Shown: positions 1 through 9,322, numbered from the stretch's first letter. The stretch is DNA of 64,000 bases from Pseudochrobactrum kiredjianiae (GCF_030362795.1 NZ_JAUCBM010000014.1:1-64000), one strand, 5' to 3'. Numbers and translations are program-made. Notes: generated by a model not told the origin, from the sequence alone.

Positions 1-849
1 CTAGGACGTAAACTCATAAAATAATTTTGAAAATTGAGGCGCTTATGGTTCACTTTCGTTGAATTATGGAGCCTTAGATGACACGCCGTCGTTACGAACT
101 TACGGACCATGAATGGTCAATCATATCCCCTTTATTGCCCAATAAGCCACGCGGTGTTGCCCGCGTTGATGATCGTCTAGTATTAAATGGAATTCTTTGG
201 CGTTTTCGAACTGGTTCAACATGGGCGGAAATTCCGGAGCGGTATGGTCCTCCGACCACCTGCTATAATCGCTTTGTCCGCTGGCGTAAGGCTGGGGTAT
301 GGGATCGGCTTTTTCACGCCGTCTCAGAGGCTTACGATGGGGACATCATCATGATTGACACCACCTGTGCCCGTGTTCACCAGCATGGAGCCACGGGAAA
401 AAAGAGGATGGAAATGATGGTAGCATGGGACGTTCCCGCGGTGGCTTACGAGTAAAATCCATGCGTTTGTCGACGCCGAAGGCCGACCGGTAACGCTGCG
501 TCTGACAGGTGGGCAAGTAGCTGATTGCACACAAGCTGATGCACTGACAGACGGCCTTAGCGACGGTGATACGCTGCTAGCAGATAAGGGCTATGATACT
601 GACGGCGGGCCAAGGCCGCCAGATGCAAAGCATGGGCCAATATTCCACCCAAAGCAAACCGTAAGGGTTCCTTTGCTTTTTCAAGCTGGGTTTACAAGCA
701 GCGTAACCTCGTCGAACGGTTCTTCAACAAAATCAAGCAGTTTCGAGGCATCGCAACGCGCTACGACAAGTGCCCAGAGAACTATATCGCTGCAGTAAAA
801 ATCATCGCAACAAGAATTTGGTGTCAAAGTTTATGAGTCTATGCCCTAG
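1..849 (+). mobile_element. IS5-family element (IS427-like group), with both terminal inverted repeats
   Basis: Bases 1-20 and the reverse complement of bases 830-849 match at 17 of 20 positions (both begin CTAGG and end ACTCATAAA), so both ends are present and the element is about 849 bp. The only gene inside is a broken IS5-type transposase on the + strand. The left flank lies outside the window, so target duplication cannot be judged. Confidence 0.85.
78..836 (+). pseudogene. IS5-family transposase, frameshifted
   Basis: This encodes the DDE transposase of the surrounding element. An intact 125-aa N-terminal piece (78-455) has the usual helix-turn-helix opening (DHEWSIISPLLP) and the first catalytic Asp in MIDTT. 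After a frameshift near 400-460 the frame resumes with KIHAFVDAEGRPVTLRL and LLADKGYD (second Asp). A further shift near 610-640 leads to NLVERFFNKIKQF (catalytic Glu) and the end at 836. The family protein is about 250 aa, so almost all of the length is still represented but split over at least three frames. Some IS5 relatives use one programmed frameshift, but two or more breaks point to decay. It is probably unable to move by itself. Confidence 0.85.
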
Positions 850-936
850 CGTGACTGGGCTGCCGGTACAGCAAAACACCCTCTGAACGATGGACACAAA
901 CATGCTATTCTCGTTTTGCATGGATCTGAGTGATAA

Positions 937-1131
937 CGCTCAAGGAATTATACTTTTCAGGATTTTAAATATGAAAGCGACGTATCCCTGACTTGGGATC
1001 ACAGTAATCCGGCTTCTGAAGAGAACCAACTCATGTTGACAGTTAAAAATCTGTTCAGAGGCGAAAGCACATCTCAGCATCTCGTTCAGATGGTCGCGGA
1101 CAAAGCAGGGAACGACGATGATCAATCATGA
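937..1131 (+). pseudogene. Coding remnant, unrecognised C-terminal fragment
   Basis: An open frame of about 64 codons without its own start runs from 937 to a TGA at 1129-1131. It reads YTFQDFKYESDVSLTWDH then a hydrophilic tail ending GNDDDQS. Its composition is protein-like. It has no recognisable family, and its 5' part seems to have been lost near the IS5 element just upstream. It could be chance coding. Confidence 0.25.
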
Positions 1132-1436
1132 CCTTATCTCCCTAATGAGGGCTAATGTCGCTTAAGCCACAACACTCACTTCGCTGGAAGGCATATTTCG
1201 AAACAAATGTGATGGCGGCTGGCGCACGGGTAAAAGATGCCACGAACAGCTCCACCAAACCCATCAGGATGCAGGTTCTTTATACAACTCATATAATGTG
1301 CATCATTGCCCATTCATCTCAGAAATTTGCTCTCAGCCTCAAATAATAAGAACAATTAGAACCTGACAACCTCAGCTAAGTTGATTAAATACACCCATTA
1401 TTGCGGGTCTATGCGTTATCATAGGTTGAACTATAA
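1132..1436. other. Stretch without a convincing gene
   Basis: A 63-codon + frame (1155-1346) follows a GAGGG that could serve as a ribosome binding site, but its residues resemble no family and the frame ends in low-complexity sequence. The rest is AT-rich. I see no RNA gene or clear promoter. Confidence 0.4.
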
Positions 1437-1954
1437 TTAATTATTAGTATAATTTACCTCAGCCGTTTCAAGGTAATCATCGATTTCATTTCTGTCGGTG
1501 GTTATTTCTAAACATCCAGGATAATCTGATGTTACGATCAATATGTCACAATCATCAGTCTTTATAATATATCCACAGTTAACAGTTTTTATATTTTTGC
1601 TGTTTTTTGTAACTGCACTTGGCTTCTTAAAATTCAAAGACCGTGGGTTTTCGCCAAGGCAATCAGCATCAATAATTTTTTCATACCACTCGTCGCGGCG
1701 AATAATGCCTTGCATGTGTATTTTTTGATTTTGGCTAAATATTTTTTAAATTTCCATAGATTTTTATTAAAATTTTCGGTTAAAACTATTTCATAAATCT
1801 CTCCACCATTGATATCAAATTCATTCGTAATTAGTGTTATTGAGGAATTATTTTCAAATGACAATAATACGCATGCATATTTATCTCGATAAACTGACAC
1901 AGCATGAATCGCCGTTAGATATAAACCGGTTATGTTTAAGTTTTTAATATCCAT
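1437..1954 (-). pseudogene. Small AT-rich gene, possible immunity protein, frameshifted
   Basis: Two overlapping minus-strand frames join into one protein of about 170 aa. The first starts at the ATG at 1954 (MDIKNLNITGLYLTAIHAVS) and runs to about 1720. The second continues with MQGIIRRDEWYEKIIDADCL and ends at 1437. The switch falls in a run of six A (T at 1721-1726 on the + strand), so one base gained or lost explains the break. The protein is acidic, has no signal peptide or membrane segment, and resembles no family I can name. Its start lies 11 bp inside the end of an upstream minus-strand coding remnant, the layout usual for toxin/immunity pairs. Immunity function is inferred from size, charge and layout only. 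Confidence 0.4.
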
Positions 1955-2084
1955 GGCATTCTTTCGGAAGTGATTTTTCGGGTGCCTTATTGTTTTCCTC
2001 GCCCCTTGGGATATCGATATGGGGTTCTTCAAGGTTTTGCTGCATAGAGGCGAGATTAGCACGTTTCCGGTATTTGATATCCTG
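1944..2084 (-). pseudogene. Hydrophilic C-terminal remnant, possible toxin tip
   Basis: The minus strand is open for 46 codons from 2084 to a TAA at 1944-1946. It reads QDIKYRKRANLASMQQNLEE and ends KSLPKECHGY. Further in-frame stops occur upstream, so only the tail of a gene survives, cut off by the IS3 element beginning at 2200. The stop overlaps the ATG of the next small gene at 1954. A lysine- and glutamine-rich C-terminus overlapping a small acidic gene would fit a contact-dependent or Rhs-type toxin tip, but no toxin motif is seen. Confidence 0.3.
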
Positions 2085-2229
2085 TTAATGCTGTTGACTC
2101 TGTTTAGCAGACGCAGTTCGAGCGTATGCGCGCGCATACGGTTGAAAGCATTACACGACTGCACGCCCTCCACCTTTTGGTTATCGACTTTGCGTGGTCT
2201 TGCCCTAATTCAGTGGAGAGAGTTTCACT

Positions 2230-3010
2230 CTATGCAGGCGGGATTGTCTCAAATCCTATTGGCGATTTATATCCGAGTGAGGAATGTTGCCGTATTGGAT
2301 TATAAAAGCCATTGATGTTTCGGCCAAGTGCTTTTTCAGCACTGATGCGCGTTTGAAAGACTGTACACCATACCATCTCAGATTTGATGGTTTTAAACAC
2401 AGTTTCCACCATGGCATTGCCATAACTATTACCTTTACCGCTCATTGATATGAGGATGTTGTGCTTAACTAATAACGTTTGATAGTCATGTGAGCAATAT
2501 TGACTGCCGCGATCCGAATGGTGGTTCAAACCAGGAGGTGGTCTTCGAAGAAGCAATTGCCCTGCTTAAAGCTGTCAACGCTAGATCTATTTTGAGCCTC
2601 TCACTCGTCGCCCATCCAACAATGCATCTGGAGAATAAGTCCAGCACGATAGCCAAATAGAGCCAGCCTTCCGATATCCATATATAGCTAATATCAACAC
2701 CCCATTTCTGATCCAGACCGTCACAGGCGAAGTCCTGATCGAGAAGATTGGGGGCCACCAGAGCGCCATGATTACTATCTGTGGTTTTCTTACATCGCCG
2801 TTTTTGCAATGCTTCCAGTCCGTTATCCCTCATCAGTCTTGCAATACGATGGCGGCCAACATCAAGGCTGGCTTTATTGAGTTCAACATGCATGCGCGGG
2901 CTACCATAATTTTCATTGGATGTAGTGAACTGTGCGCGGATGTGGGCCAATAAGATCATGTCCCTGTTTTGTCGAGGGACGGTCACGCCAAGCAAAATAG
3001 CCACTTTCAC
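2230..3010 (-). pseudogene. IS3-family transposase orfB, frameshifted
   Basis: This is the IS3 integrase-type transposase. The N-terminal part (3010-2486) contains RPRMHVEL-like sequence, HRIARLMRDNGL and the rve start QKWGVDISYIW with the first catalytic Asp. After a frameshift near 2500-2556 the frame resumes with HHSDRGSQYCS (second Asp) and AMVETVFKTIKSE (catalytic Glu), ending near 2230 with HSSLGYKSPIGFE. The family motif CYDNAMVE is changed to SYGNAMVE. The protein is closely similar to the truncated copy at 41717-42577. It is not expected to be active. Confidence 0.85.
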
Positions 3011-3400
3011 TCACGCCAAGAACCGAGCAGAGCCGGTATACGGGGAGTTTTTTTCCCCTCGTCAAAGACCTTAAACTTCATCGATTGTTCGTCGGGAAAA
3101 CGATTCCCTGGATCGTTTTCTTATCCTCCTCAATTTTCGCGAAAAAAGTTGCGGCGTGCTTTAATATCTCGCGTTCCTGTCGAAGGATTTCATTCTCCTT
3201 ACGCAAGCGGGCTAATTCTTTGCTCACACCTTCGTGTGGAGTGCCTAAAAGATCAGCATCATGAAATTGCTGTTTCCAGTGCGATAGACTTGAAAGCCAA
3301 CACCAAGGTCTTTGGCAATCTGCGGAAGCGTCCGACCGCTTGTTCCAGCAAGCCGAACCGCTTCTTTCTTAAGATCATCCGTAAATATAAGACAGAGGGA
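3011..3400 (-). pseudogene. IS3-family orfA, fragmented
   Basis: The minus strand carries pieces of the small helix-turn-helix protein of IS3 elements in several frames: DDLKKEAVRLAGTSGRTLPQ then AKDLGVG near 3300-3385, KELARLRKENEILRQER near 3160-3230, and FFAKIEEDKKTIQG near 3090-3150. Frameshifts separate them. OrfA normally binds the IS ends and supplies the N-terminus of the fused transposase. Confidence 0.7.
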
Positions 3401-3960
3401 AAAAGCCCCCCCCATAAGCAAGCCCTATTTTATCAGGAATTCTCTGACAGATGCTTCCACACCATCATCCCTCGCAAAAGCGGCACCGGATAAGGTGCTT
3501 TATAATTATCCTGCCGGCCTCAGAGACCGAGTTGCAGTTGCTCCTCACATGCCGGGTGTTTAGCCAAACTCAACTGTTCACTCGTTCCGGCTACTTCACG
3601 CGCAGGCGCTTGATCCGGAAACAAGAAAAAACTACTGTATTGGCAAATGAATCGCTATTTTATACGCAGTCAGATAATTGAGAGAATTGGTGTCAGAAAA
3701 CAATCAGATGGTCAATAAAATCATACTCTGCTTGCATTCCTAACCAATGAATTCAATTCAGCTATTGTTCTTACCCACCCAAAATCTACGCCGGTTATGC
3801 TGACTGAACTGGAAGAACTAGATATGTGAACCTCAGCACTATGGTAGGCAGCTAAGGAAATGCAGTAATTTCTATCATCTAAAACACTGATTAAATTATA
3901 AAAATATTGTTCTTTATTACAGTCAACTGACAAAAAATAAACTATGCGATAGAAAATCCA
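3401..3960. other. Non-coding junk between IS3 and the GntR gene
   Basis: It begins with a run of eight C (near 3406-3413) at the damaged IS end and then becomes strongly AT-rich. An 88-codon minus frame (3721-3987) overlaps the start of the next gene and has no recognisable features. The AT-rich 150 bp before 3961 presumably hold the promoter of the GntR gene, but no consensus stands out. Confidence 0.4.
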
Positions 3961-4710
3961 ATGAGTACACATTCTCCTAAGAGGCAAGTTTTGAGAAGCG
4001 ATATAATTTCTAAAGTTGATAAAGTATATAATACTTTAAAAGATGATATATTAAACGTTAGAATTGCCCCGAATTATCCATTAAAAATAGGATGGCTACA
4101 GGAACATTACTCCTTTGGAACGACACCTATACGAGAGGCATTGTCTCGTCTTGAAAAAGATTACTTGGTTGTATTATTTCCTAACAAAGGTTACTATACA
4201 GCCTCCACATCACTTAATGAATTTTTAGAGGTATATAGTTCAAGAAATTTAATAAAACTGCGATTAATAAAAGAATCCATACAATTTGGTGATGAAAAAT
4301 GGGAAGCCCAAATAGTCGCTAATCATTATTTATTTTCAAAAGAAGCTACGTCACTAAATGATGACTATGATAGCTGGCTACGAGCACATGATGCTTTTAC
4401 TGAGGCATTACTATCCGCTCACAAATCTCCTTGGTTATTTCGATTTCACGTACAGTTGACTGAACATGTCAGGCGTCAAGGCCGAGCATTATTCAAGATG
4501 AGGCCAGAAGGCGTATCGCATGAATTTTCCTTTGCAGCATTAAGATCCTCATCATTGCGATCATTATATACAATTGATATCTATACAGAAATCAAGAACG
4601 CAGCCTTAAATCGCGATATCGAGCGCATTACATGCTTAATAGAAAAATGTACTGAGCTATTCACATTCGAATACAATGAAATACAAAAATCATATCAACA
4701 TTTAATCTAA
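3961..4710 (+). CDS. GntR-family regulator, FadR/FCD type
   Basis: A 249-aa transcription factor. The N-terminal winged helix-turn-helix (about residues 18-80) has the recognition helix TTPIREALSRLEKDYLV at 54-70, typical of GntR proteins. The C-terminal half (about 90-235) is a helical FCD ligand domain, including HDAFTEALLSAHKSPWLF. Members bind DNA as dimers and are released by a small acid or sugar acid; the ligand here cannot be told. The codon use is much more AT-rich than that of intact metabolic genes in the window, as in the 1.4-2.1 kb remnant and the following autotransporter, which suggests acquired DNA. No target gene is adjacent in the same orientation; the convergent autotransporter is the nearest intact gene. 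The start is the first ATG of the frame. Confidence 0.85.
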   Translation: MSTHSPKRQVLRSDIISKVDKVYNTLKDDILNVRIAPNYPLKIGWLQEHYSFGTTPIREALSRLEKDYLVVLFPNKGYYTASTSLNEFLEVYSSRNLIKLRLIKESIQFGDEKWEAQIVANHYLFSKEATSLNDDYDSWLRAHDAFTEALLSAHKSPWLFRFHVQLTEHVRRQGRALFKMRPEGVSHEFSFAALRSSSLRSLYTIDIYTEIKNAALNRDIERITCLIEKCTELFTFEYNEIQKSYQHLI

Positions 4711-4805
4711 TTATATTTCCGCTTATGTAAATCCCAGGAATGGACGATTAACGCGCTTACTTAAAATTATCTTCCATTCTTAACTGTATAAAACATCTGC
4801 AGCGT

Positions 4806-5123
4806 TTACCAAACAATGCCTAAGCTGGATAAGCCAATCAAAAGAGCCTTTTCAAGATGCGGTAGCCATAGGGGATTTGCCAATACTCCTGTTGCTATAG
4901 CCGTTGCTGCCCATTCAACAACTTAATCTTTCATCACCAGCACCCCGCCTTTTTCCCATAGGCGTTATGACCGGCAATGCCTTTGCCAGCCTGTGTATCA
5001 TTCCCAGCCAGATAGACCGCTGTTTCCGGCCTAAAATTGACCTTCTGCCCCTGCGCAATTGCTCGCACTGGTCGCGCACCCCGCATCGATCAAGAAGCGG
5101 GTATCGCCAATGTTCATATTCAT
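4806..5123 (-). pseudogene. Phage-like remnants, including a holin-like piece
   Basis: Three minus-strand pieces lie in series: 5123-5031 (MNMNIGDTRFLIDAGC to a TAG), then in another frame GQKVNFRPETAVYLAGND with AYGKKAG (about 5075-4945), then 4934-4806 (MKD, stop, VVEWAATAIATGVLANPLWL). The last piece has one hydrophobic helix and ends IGLSSLGIVW, which resembles small phage holins. The frames do not connect, so nothing is functional. The phage link is an inference supported by the lysis-like remnants at 8.8-9.3 kb on the same strand. Confidence 0.3.
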
Positions 5124-5248
5124 GATGGTTCCTTTGAATGACAAAAAAACTGCCTCAAGGGCGGTGCGTGATTATAAGTGTTGGGATAGCTTGGATACAG
5201 CAGTCATATTAAACGCACCAGGTACAAGTTTAAGGCAGAACTTTAATC

Positions 5249-5282
5249 AACCAGCACCTTGCATTTGCGCACGGTGCTGGTT
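5249..5282. terminator. Hairpin after the autotransporter gene
   Basis: Ten-base arms AACCAGCACC (5249-5258) and GGTGCTGGTT (5273-5282) form a GC-rich stem with a 14-base loop 50 bp beyond the stop codon at 5332. No T run follows on the minus strand, so it may act only weakly as a terminator or as an mRNA 3' stabiliser. Confidence 0.45.
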
Positions 5283-5331
5283 GCATTATCATTTAAGAAC
5301 CGATTTTCCGGCCCTATTTAACGAGTACAGT

Positions 5332-8300
5332 TTACCATCTAACCCTGAAGCCGACTGTGCCTTTGACGGCATAGCTACCAGCAAAATTGCTGAGGCTGGT
5401 GTTGAGCGAACCCTCACCATAGAGTGCATATTTATCATCCGCCCATGCATAGGTACCGCCTGCCCCAATCCCGCCCCATGTCTTGTCATTATCATTTCTG
5501 AAATCCACGTCAGCAACCGTGACTTTGTTGCCGCTCATAAACTCCTGATAGAGATTAACAATGCCATAGAGATGGGAACGCGCGATCATGCCGCGGCTCG
5601 CTGCCCAAGCATTTCGGTAATCCGCAGAGAGACCAAGCCGGGCATTGAGACTATCACCATTACGATTGGAGACAGATGCCCCCCATGCATCATTGAATGT
5701 GTCGAACTTTACTGATGACCACACCATCTGTGCCTGTGGTGTCAACGACCAGTTGGCATCCAAATCGACTTGTTTGCCAGCTTCAAGGCTCAGACCATAG
5801 CCGAAGCCCTTATTGTCGTTGATCAGCGATTGATTGGCGGTGGTTGAGTTGAGATCACTGTCATACCACATAGCTTGCGCCTGAGCGTCAGCATAGAAAC
5901 CATTATCATCATACCATGTCAGCGTGCCGCCAAGACCCCAGCCATGGGTATCGATTTTACCATCACCATGATCGGAAGTGATTTTGGAATTCGCCTTGCC
6001 ATATTGGCCGGTGATACCACCGATGAGTTTGCCGGTTTCGCCTTCATAAAGCTGCCCGTCAACACCGGCCTGCATGATAAAGGTATCGACATCCTGCTTC
6101 ATGGCCGTGGTGGAACGGCTGGATTCAAAGCGATTATGTGCCCCTTCAATCCGCCCCCAGATGCCACGGGTATCAATAGTCGCATCGGCATGCACAAGCG
6201 GTGTACCTATTGCATCAGCACCTTGCTCAATCACCGGATTGGACGCTCCACTCCAGTAGCGGTTGCCGACACGTTGCTGCAGGGTTGGCAGCTTGTTGAG
6301 CGCCTGCATGGTCTGCCCATAGCCTTCATAGACTGGTGTGCCCGGATTGTACTGCGGCGTCTCAGGCGGGCATGTGCCTGTATCCTCACATGACGGCTCT
6401 TTGTTCTTTAATTGCGAGCGCAGATACCACGCACCATCATTCGGATTGGCTATGCCGTTTTTCTCTAATGTATAGGAATAAGCACCCTTAACCACTGCCG
6501 GCTGACCATCTTTAGTCACGCCATTACCAACCAATGTAAAAGTGGCATCTGAGATGCCACCGACACTGATAATTCGGATCCCTTCGGATGTGTAGGTACC
6601 AAGTCCGTCACGGTTCGTGATATGAACATTACCGGTGCCAGATGTGCCGCCCGCAATAGCCAAGCGGCTGGTTTGTGAGTTATCATCGCCTAACACGGTT
6701 ACAATCTCAACCGTGCCACCTTTGCCGATATAATCACCGCTGATGGTCAGAGTTTCAAAACCGCCATTGCCCGGTGCAATTGTAGCACCAGCCTCATGGG
6801 TGGTGGAACCAACCGTGCCGATCCCCTGCAAACGTCCGGCAACAACATCCATCGTGCCACCGAGTTGCCCATCAACCGCCAAGATACCCGAGCGCACAAA
6901 ACTGCTGCCGGCAAAGCCACTGCTATCACCGCCAAGCACGGCTTTGCCAGTGCCGATCTGCTCAAAGACACCGTCTCCGCTGATCTTGCCGACATAGTTC
7001 AAATCATTGGAGCGATTGAAGATGAAACTGCCGGCATTGGTTACATCACTGGTGATGCTCCCCGTCTCACCACCATTACCGAGCTGCAAGGTAGATCCGG
7101 CGGCTATTGTGGTTACACCAGTATAAGAGCTATGCCCGGTCAGAAGAGTTTTTCCATTGATCTGGTTGACAGCACCATTACCGTTTACAGATTGTGCAAA
7201 TATATAATTATTATCTGTATGATTAAAATTAATAACACCGGTTCCTGCACCAAAATTGATTGCCTTTGCAACCAGTTCACCAGAAAACTCTGCCGTATTA
7301 CCCTGCCCCGCGCCAATGTTTAAAACACCTATTGTATCAGTATCTTGAGCAATAATAATTACATCTTCAACTCTTAGGAACCCACCATTTCGTAATATTA
7401 GAGTACCTTGAGCATTATTATCTTTCCCAATGATAACAATGCCATTTAATGGACCCGTATTTGTATCAGGGATGCCGGAATCTGATCGCACACTCCAACC
7501 AGATCCAGATCCGTCAATTGTCACTTCTCCAATCTGATCTGTTTTATGCACGTGAGTGTTGTACGCCCCACCAATATATAGATCAGAACTTGTAATCGTA
7601 CCGCCATTGCTAAGATTGACATTAGACTGATTGTTGCTTGCCGATACGTCAACGTTTACTTTTATTTCCCAATGTGAATTATCGCCATCAATATTAACAA
7701 TTGATTCATTCATCTCCCCCATAACCAACACTGAACTATTCATTTTCCCGCCGTTCAGAATATTTACAACTGCGGCGCCACGCTGACTGGTTATTGCTGA
7801 CTGAAAACCAACATGTGCAGTCACTTTTCCTGACTCAATAGCTGCCACATCTCCTATCCACTGAGCACCAGCTCCAACAACGTTGACAATGCCACTACCT
7901 AATTCGAGTGATAAATTGTTGATAAGCCCACCATTTTTTACTGTAATCTGACCAGAGTGAAGAATTACCATTAGATCGTTATTTATATTATCTCCAGAAA
8001 TATTAGAACCTACACCATCAACAATAACTTCAGCTTCAGGACTGCCATCCTCACCGATGATGAGAGCTGTCGCCTCATGAGATTTAAGGAGCAGCGTACC
8101 ACCATCAGTAACATTAAGAGTTGCGCTGCCCGTCTTCCCCATCTCAAGTCCATATGAAGAGAGCTTAGAACCCGCCCCATTAATCGTGACAGTCCCGCTT
8201 GCACCAGCACCATCACCAATAGTAAAAGCAATAGGATTAACATCAGGAGTCAGAAGGTCTATTTGTCCGCCATTGACTACGCTCAGAGAACCACTCTGAC

Positions 8301-8625
8301 CAGTTAATCCGACATGCAAATGACCCTTTGTTGAAAAAAACCCACCACTCATCTGCGGTAGATTTGTTATTGATCCATCAACCCAAGACAAAATTATTCG
8401 ATCACCATCCGTGAGGTTATCAAGCCCTACAGATGGGCGATAATTTCCAGCTTTTGAAAAGTCTTCATCAACTGCTCCAGCCCAAGTATAATCAAATGCA
8501 TAAGCGGGCGACACAAAACTTAAAGAAAACATCAACATTAAAGACATCGACGAAATTGCAATATTTTTGCAAATCCCTCCATTAAAAAAATAAACATTAT
8601 TAATATTATATTTAATTTTTTTCAT
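5332..8625 (-). CDS. Autotransporter adhesin (type Va secretion), 1097 aa
   Basis: A complete type V autotransporter. It has an extended N-terminal signal (positive MKKIKYN, a long hydrophobic core, cleavage expected after AYA at residue 43). The passenger of about 700 residues is built of short repeats ending in VNGG, VTDGG or LSNGG, for example TVTINGAGSKLSSYGLEMGK; this is the PATR/AIDA-like beta-helix pattern. A proline-rich linker with two cysteines (CEDTGTCPPETPQYNPGTP) precedes a barrel of about 270 residues (IWGRIEGAHNRFE to the C-terminal GTVGFRVRW, ending in an aromatic residue as outer-membrane barrels do). It should expose an adhesin or biofilm protein at the surface. It lies alone, convergent with the GntR gene, and has about 200 bp of very AT-rich DNA upstream. 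Passenger function cannot be read from sequence. Confidence 0.93.
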   Translation of the reverse strand: MKKIKYNINNVYFFNGGICKNIAISSMSLMLMFSLSFVSPAYAFDYTWAGAVDEDFSKAGNYRPSVGLDNLTDGDRIILSWVDGSITNLPQMSGGFFSTKGHLHVGLTGQSGSLSVVNGGQIDLLTPDVNPIAFTIGDGAGASGTVTINGAGSKLSSYGLEMGKTGSATLNVTDGGTLLLKSHEATALIIGEDGSPEAEVIVDGVGSNISGDNINNDLMVILHSGQITVKNGGLINNLSLELGSGIVNVVGAGAQWIGDVAAIESGKVTAHVGFQSAITSQRGAAVVNILNGGKMNSSVLVMGEMNESIVNIDGDNSHWEIKVNVDVSASNNQSNVNLSNGGTITSSDLYIGGAYNTHVHKTDQIGEVTIDGSGSGWSVRSDSGIPDTNTGPLNGIVIIGKDNNAQGTLILRNGGFLRVEDVIIIAQDTDTIGVLNIGAGQGNTAEFSGELVAKAINFGAGTGVINFNHTDNNYIFAQSVNGNGAVNQINGKTLLTGHSSYTGVTTIAAGSTLQLGNGGETGSITSDVTNAGSFIFNRSNDLNYVGKISGDGVFEQIGTGKAVLGGDSSGFAGSSFVRSGILAVDGQLGGTMDVVAGRLQGIGTVGSTTHEAGATIAPGNGGFETLTISGDYIGKGGTVEIVTVLGDDNSQTSRLAIAGGTSGTGNVHITNRDGLGTYTSEGIRIISVGGISDATFTLVGNGVTKDGQPAVVKGAYSYTLEKNGIANPNDGAWYLRSQLKNKEPSCEDTGTCPPETPQYNPGTPVYEGYGQTMQALNKLPTLQQRVGNRYWSGASNPVIEQGADAIGTPLVHADATIDTRGIWGRIEGAHNRFESSRSTTAMKQDVDTFIMQAGVDGQLYEGETGKLIGGITGQYGKANSKITSDHGDGKIDTHGWGLGGTLTWYDDNGFYADAQAQAMWYDSDLNSTTANQSLINDNKGFGYGLSLEAGKQVDLDANWSLTPQAQMVWSSVKFDTFNDAWGASVSNRNGDSLNARLGLSADYRNAWAASRGMIARSHLYGIVNLYQEFMSGNKVTVADVDFRNDNDKTWGGIGAGGTYAWADDKYALYGEGSLNTSLSNFAGSYAVKGTVGFRVRW

Positions 8626-8813
8626 TAAAACCTCGAATAAATATACAAAATAAAATTTATTTAAATATAATTGTAAATTTATATAAAAACATTGATACTT
8701 ATAACTACATCAGTTATTATTATATTTTTCTATACGGAAATTAATAATTAAAGATAACTATATATTTTTACAAAAAGAGTATTAATAAATTTATTTTATT
8801 TAAAAAAATCAAT
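8626..8813 (-). promoter_or_regulatory. AT-rich upstream region of the autotransporter
   Basis: Nearly 190 bp of extremely AT-rich DNA (long A and T runs) sit directly upstream of the autotransporter start at 8625. Such DNA commonly binds silencing proteins of the H-NS or MucR kind, and MucR-type regulators control adhesins in Brucellaceae. No specific box can be assigned. The basis is composition and position only. Confidence 0.4.
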
Positions 8814-9049
8814 TCAATTGAGTACTTTGAGGATGTCTTCATACAGCATTACTGTACCGATTAACGTACCGGCGACAGCGACAATCATCGACTTCATGAG
8901 TCTGCTGACAGTACGCATCGCAATAACAAGTCGAAGACCCTCCTTCAGGGTCTCAATATCATCGCCACGAAGCTGAGAAAGAAACTCCTCGCTTCCTCTG
9001 GCAGTTCATTGAAACGCTGCGCCAGATTTGCATTTGGATCCATAGCCAT
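8814..9049 (-). pseudogene. Small membrane protein, phage holin-like, frameshifted
   Basis: It starts at 9049 (MAMDPNANLAQRFNELPEEA) after a GGTGGTAG stretch. A frameshift in the region 8965-8990 passes to EEFLSQLRGDDIETLKEGL, then a hydrophobic helix (MIVAVAGTLIGTVMLYEDIL) and a stop at 8814. The restored protein is about 77 aa: a hydrophilic N-terminus, a short helix and one membrane segment. It lies just downstream of an endolysin-like remnant, so a lysis-module accessory or holin is likely. It is broken as it stands. Confidence 0.45.
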
Positions 9050-9059
9050 TACTACCACC

Positions 9060-9311
9060 CTACCTTTTCCCATGTGCATAATGACCGGCAACGTCCTTAA
9101 CGTTGATAATCCTGCGAGCTTCAACAAAATCGTAATGCTGTAAGGTAATATACCGGTCGAGTTGATACCGACCTTTTCTATCAGCAGCAAACCAGCCCTC
9201 AATCATGCCAAGAACAAGAATTTCCGTGGCGTGAGCAGGATCGAACAACCGCGTAGGATTACTGACAAAATCGACAAGTAGCTTGTCACTAGCCTTCTGA
9301 TAATTCTCGCG
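9060..9311 (-). pseudogene. Phage endolysin-like C-terminal fragment
   Basis: The minus frame reads ENYQKASDKLLVDFVSNPTR, then LFDPAHATEILVLGMIEGWF, a short segment, and DFVEARRIINVKD, ending HYAHGKR. The motif FVxARRIIN with an upstream GMxEGWF is characteristic of a phage-type peptidoglycan hydrolase found in alphaproteobacterial prophages. The N-terminal catalytic half is missing, because the IS3 fragment starts at 9323 and an in-frame stop lies at 9312. It is followed immediately by the holin-like gene. Confidence 0.5.
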
Positions 9312-9322
9312 TCATGTCAGCT

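Larger units (their letters stand above)
2200..3400 (-). mobile_element. IS3-family element, decayed
   Basis: The left edge carries TTGCCCT followed after 5 bp by AGTGGAGAG (2200-2220). The same pattern opens the second IS3 copy at 41611-41631, so this is an IS end. The element is transcribed on the minus strand. No matching end is seen on the right; orfA similarity fades near 3400, so the 5' end is damaged or lost. Confidence 0.75.

Noticed and set aside
1155-1346. 63-codon + frame with a possible ribosome site
   Set aside because: No conserved features; downstream sequence is low-complexity.
3721-3987. 88-codon minus frame before the GntR gene
   Set aside because: It overlaps the GntR start, has a serine run and no family; AT-rich DNA gives such frames by chance.
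5875-6393. 172-codon + frame opposite the autotransporter, with others at 6796-7323
   Set aside because: Antisense shadows of a repetitive long coding sequence; residues are low in sense and follow codon bias of the other strand.
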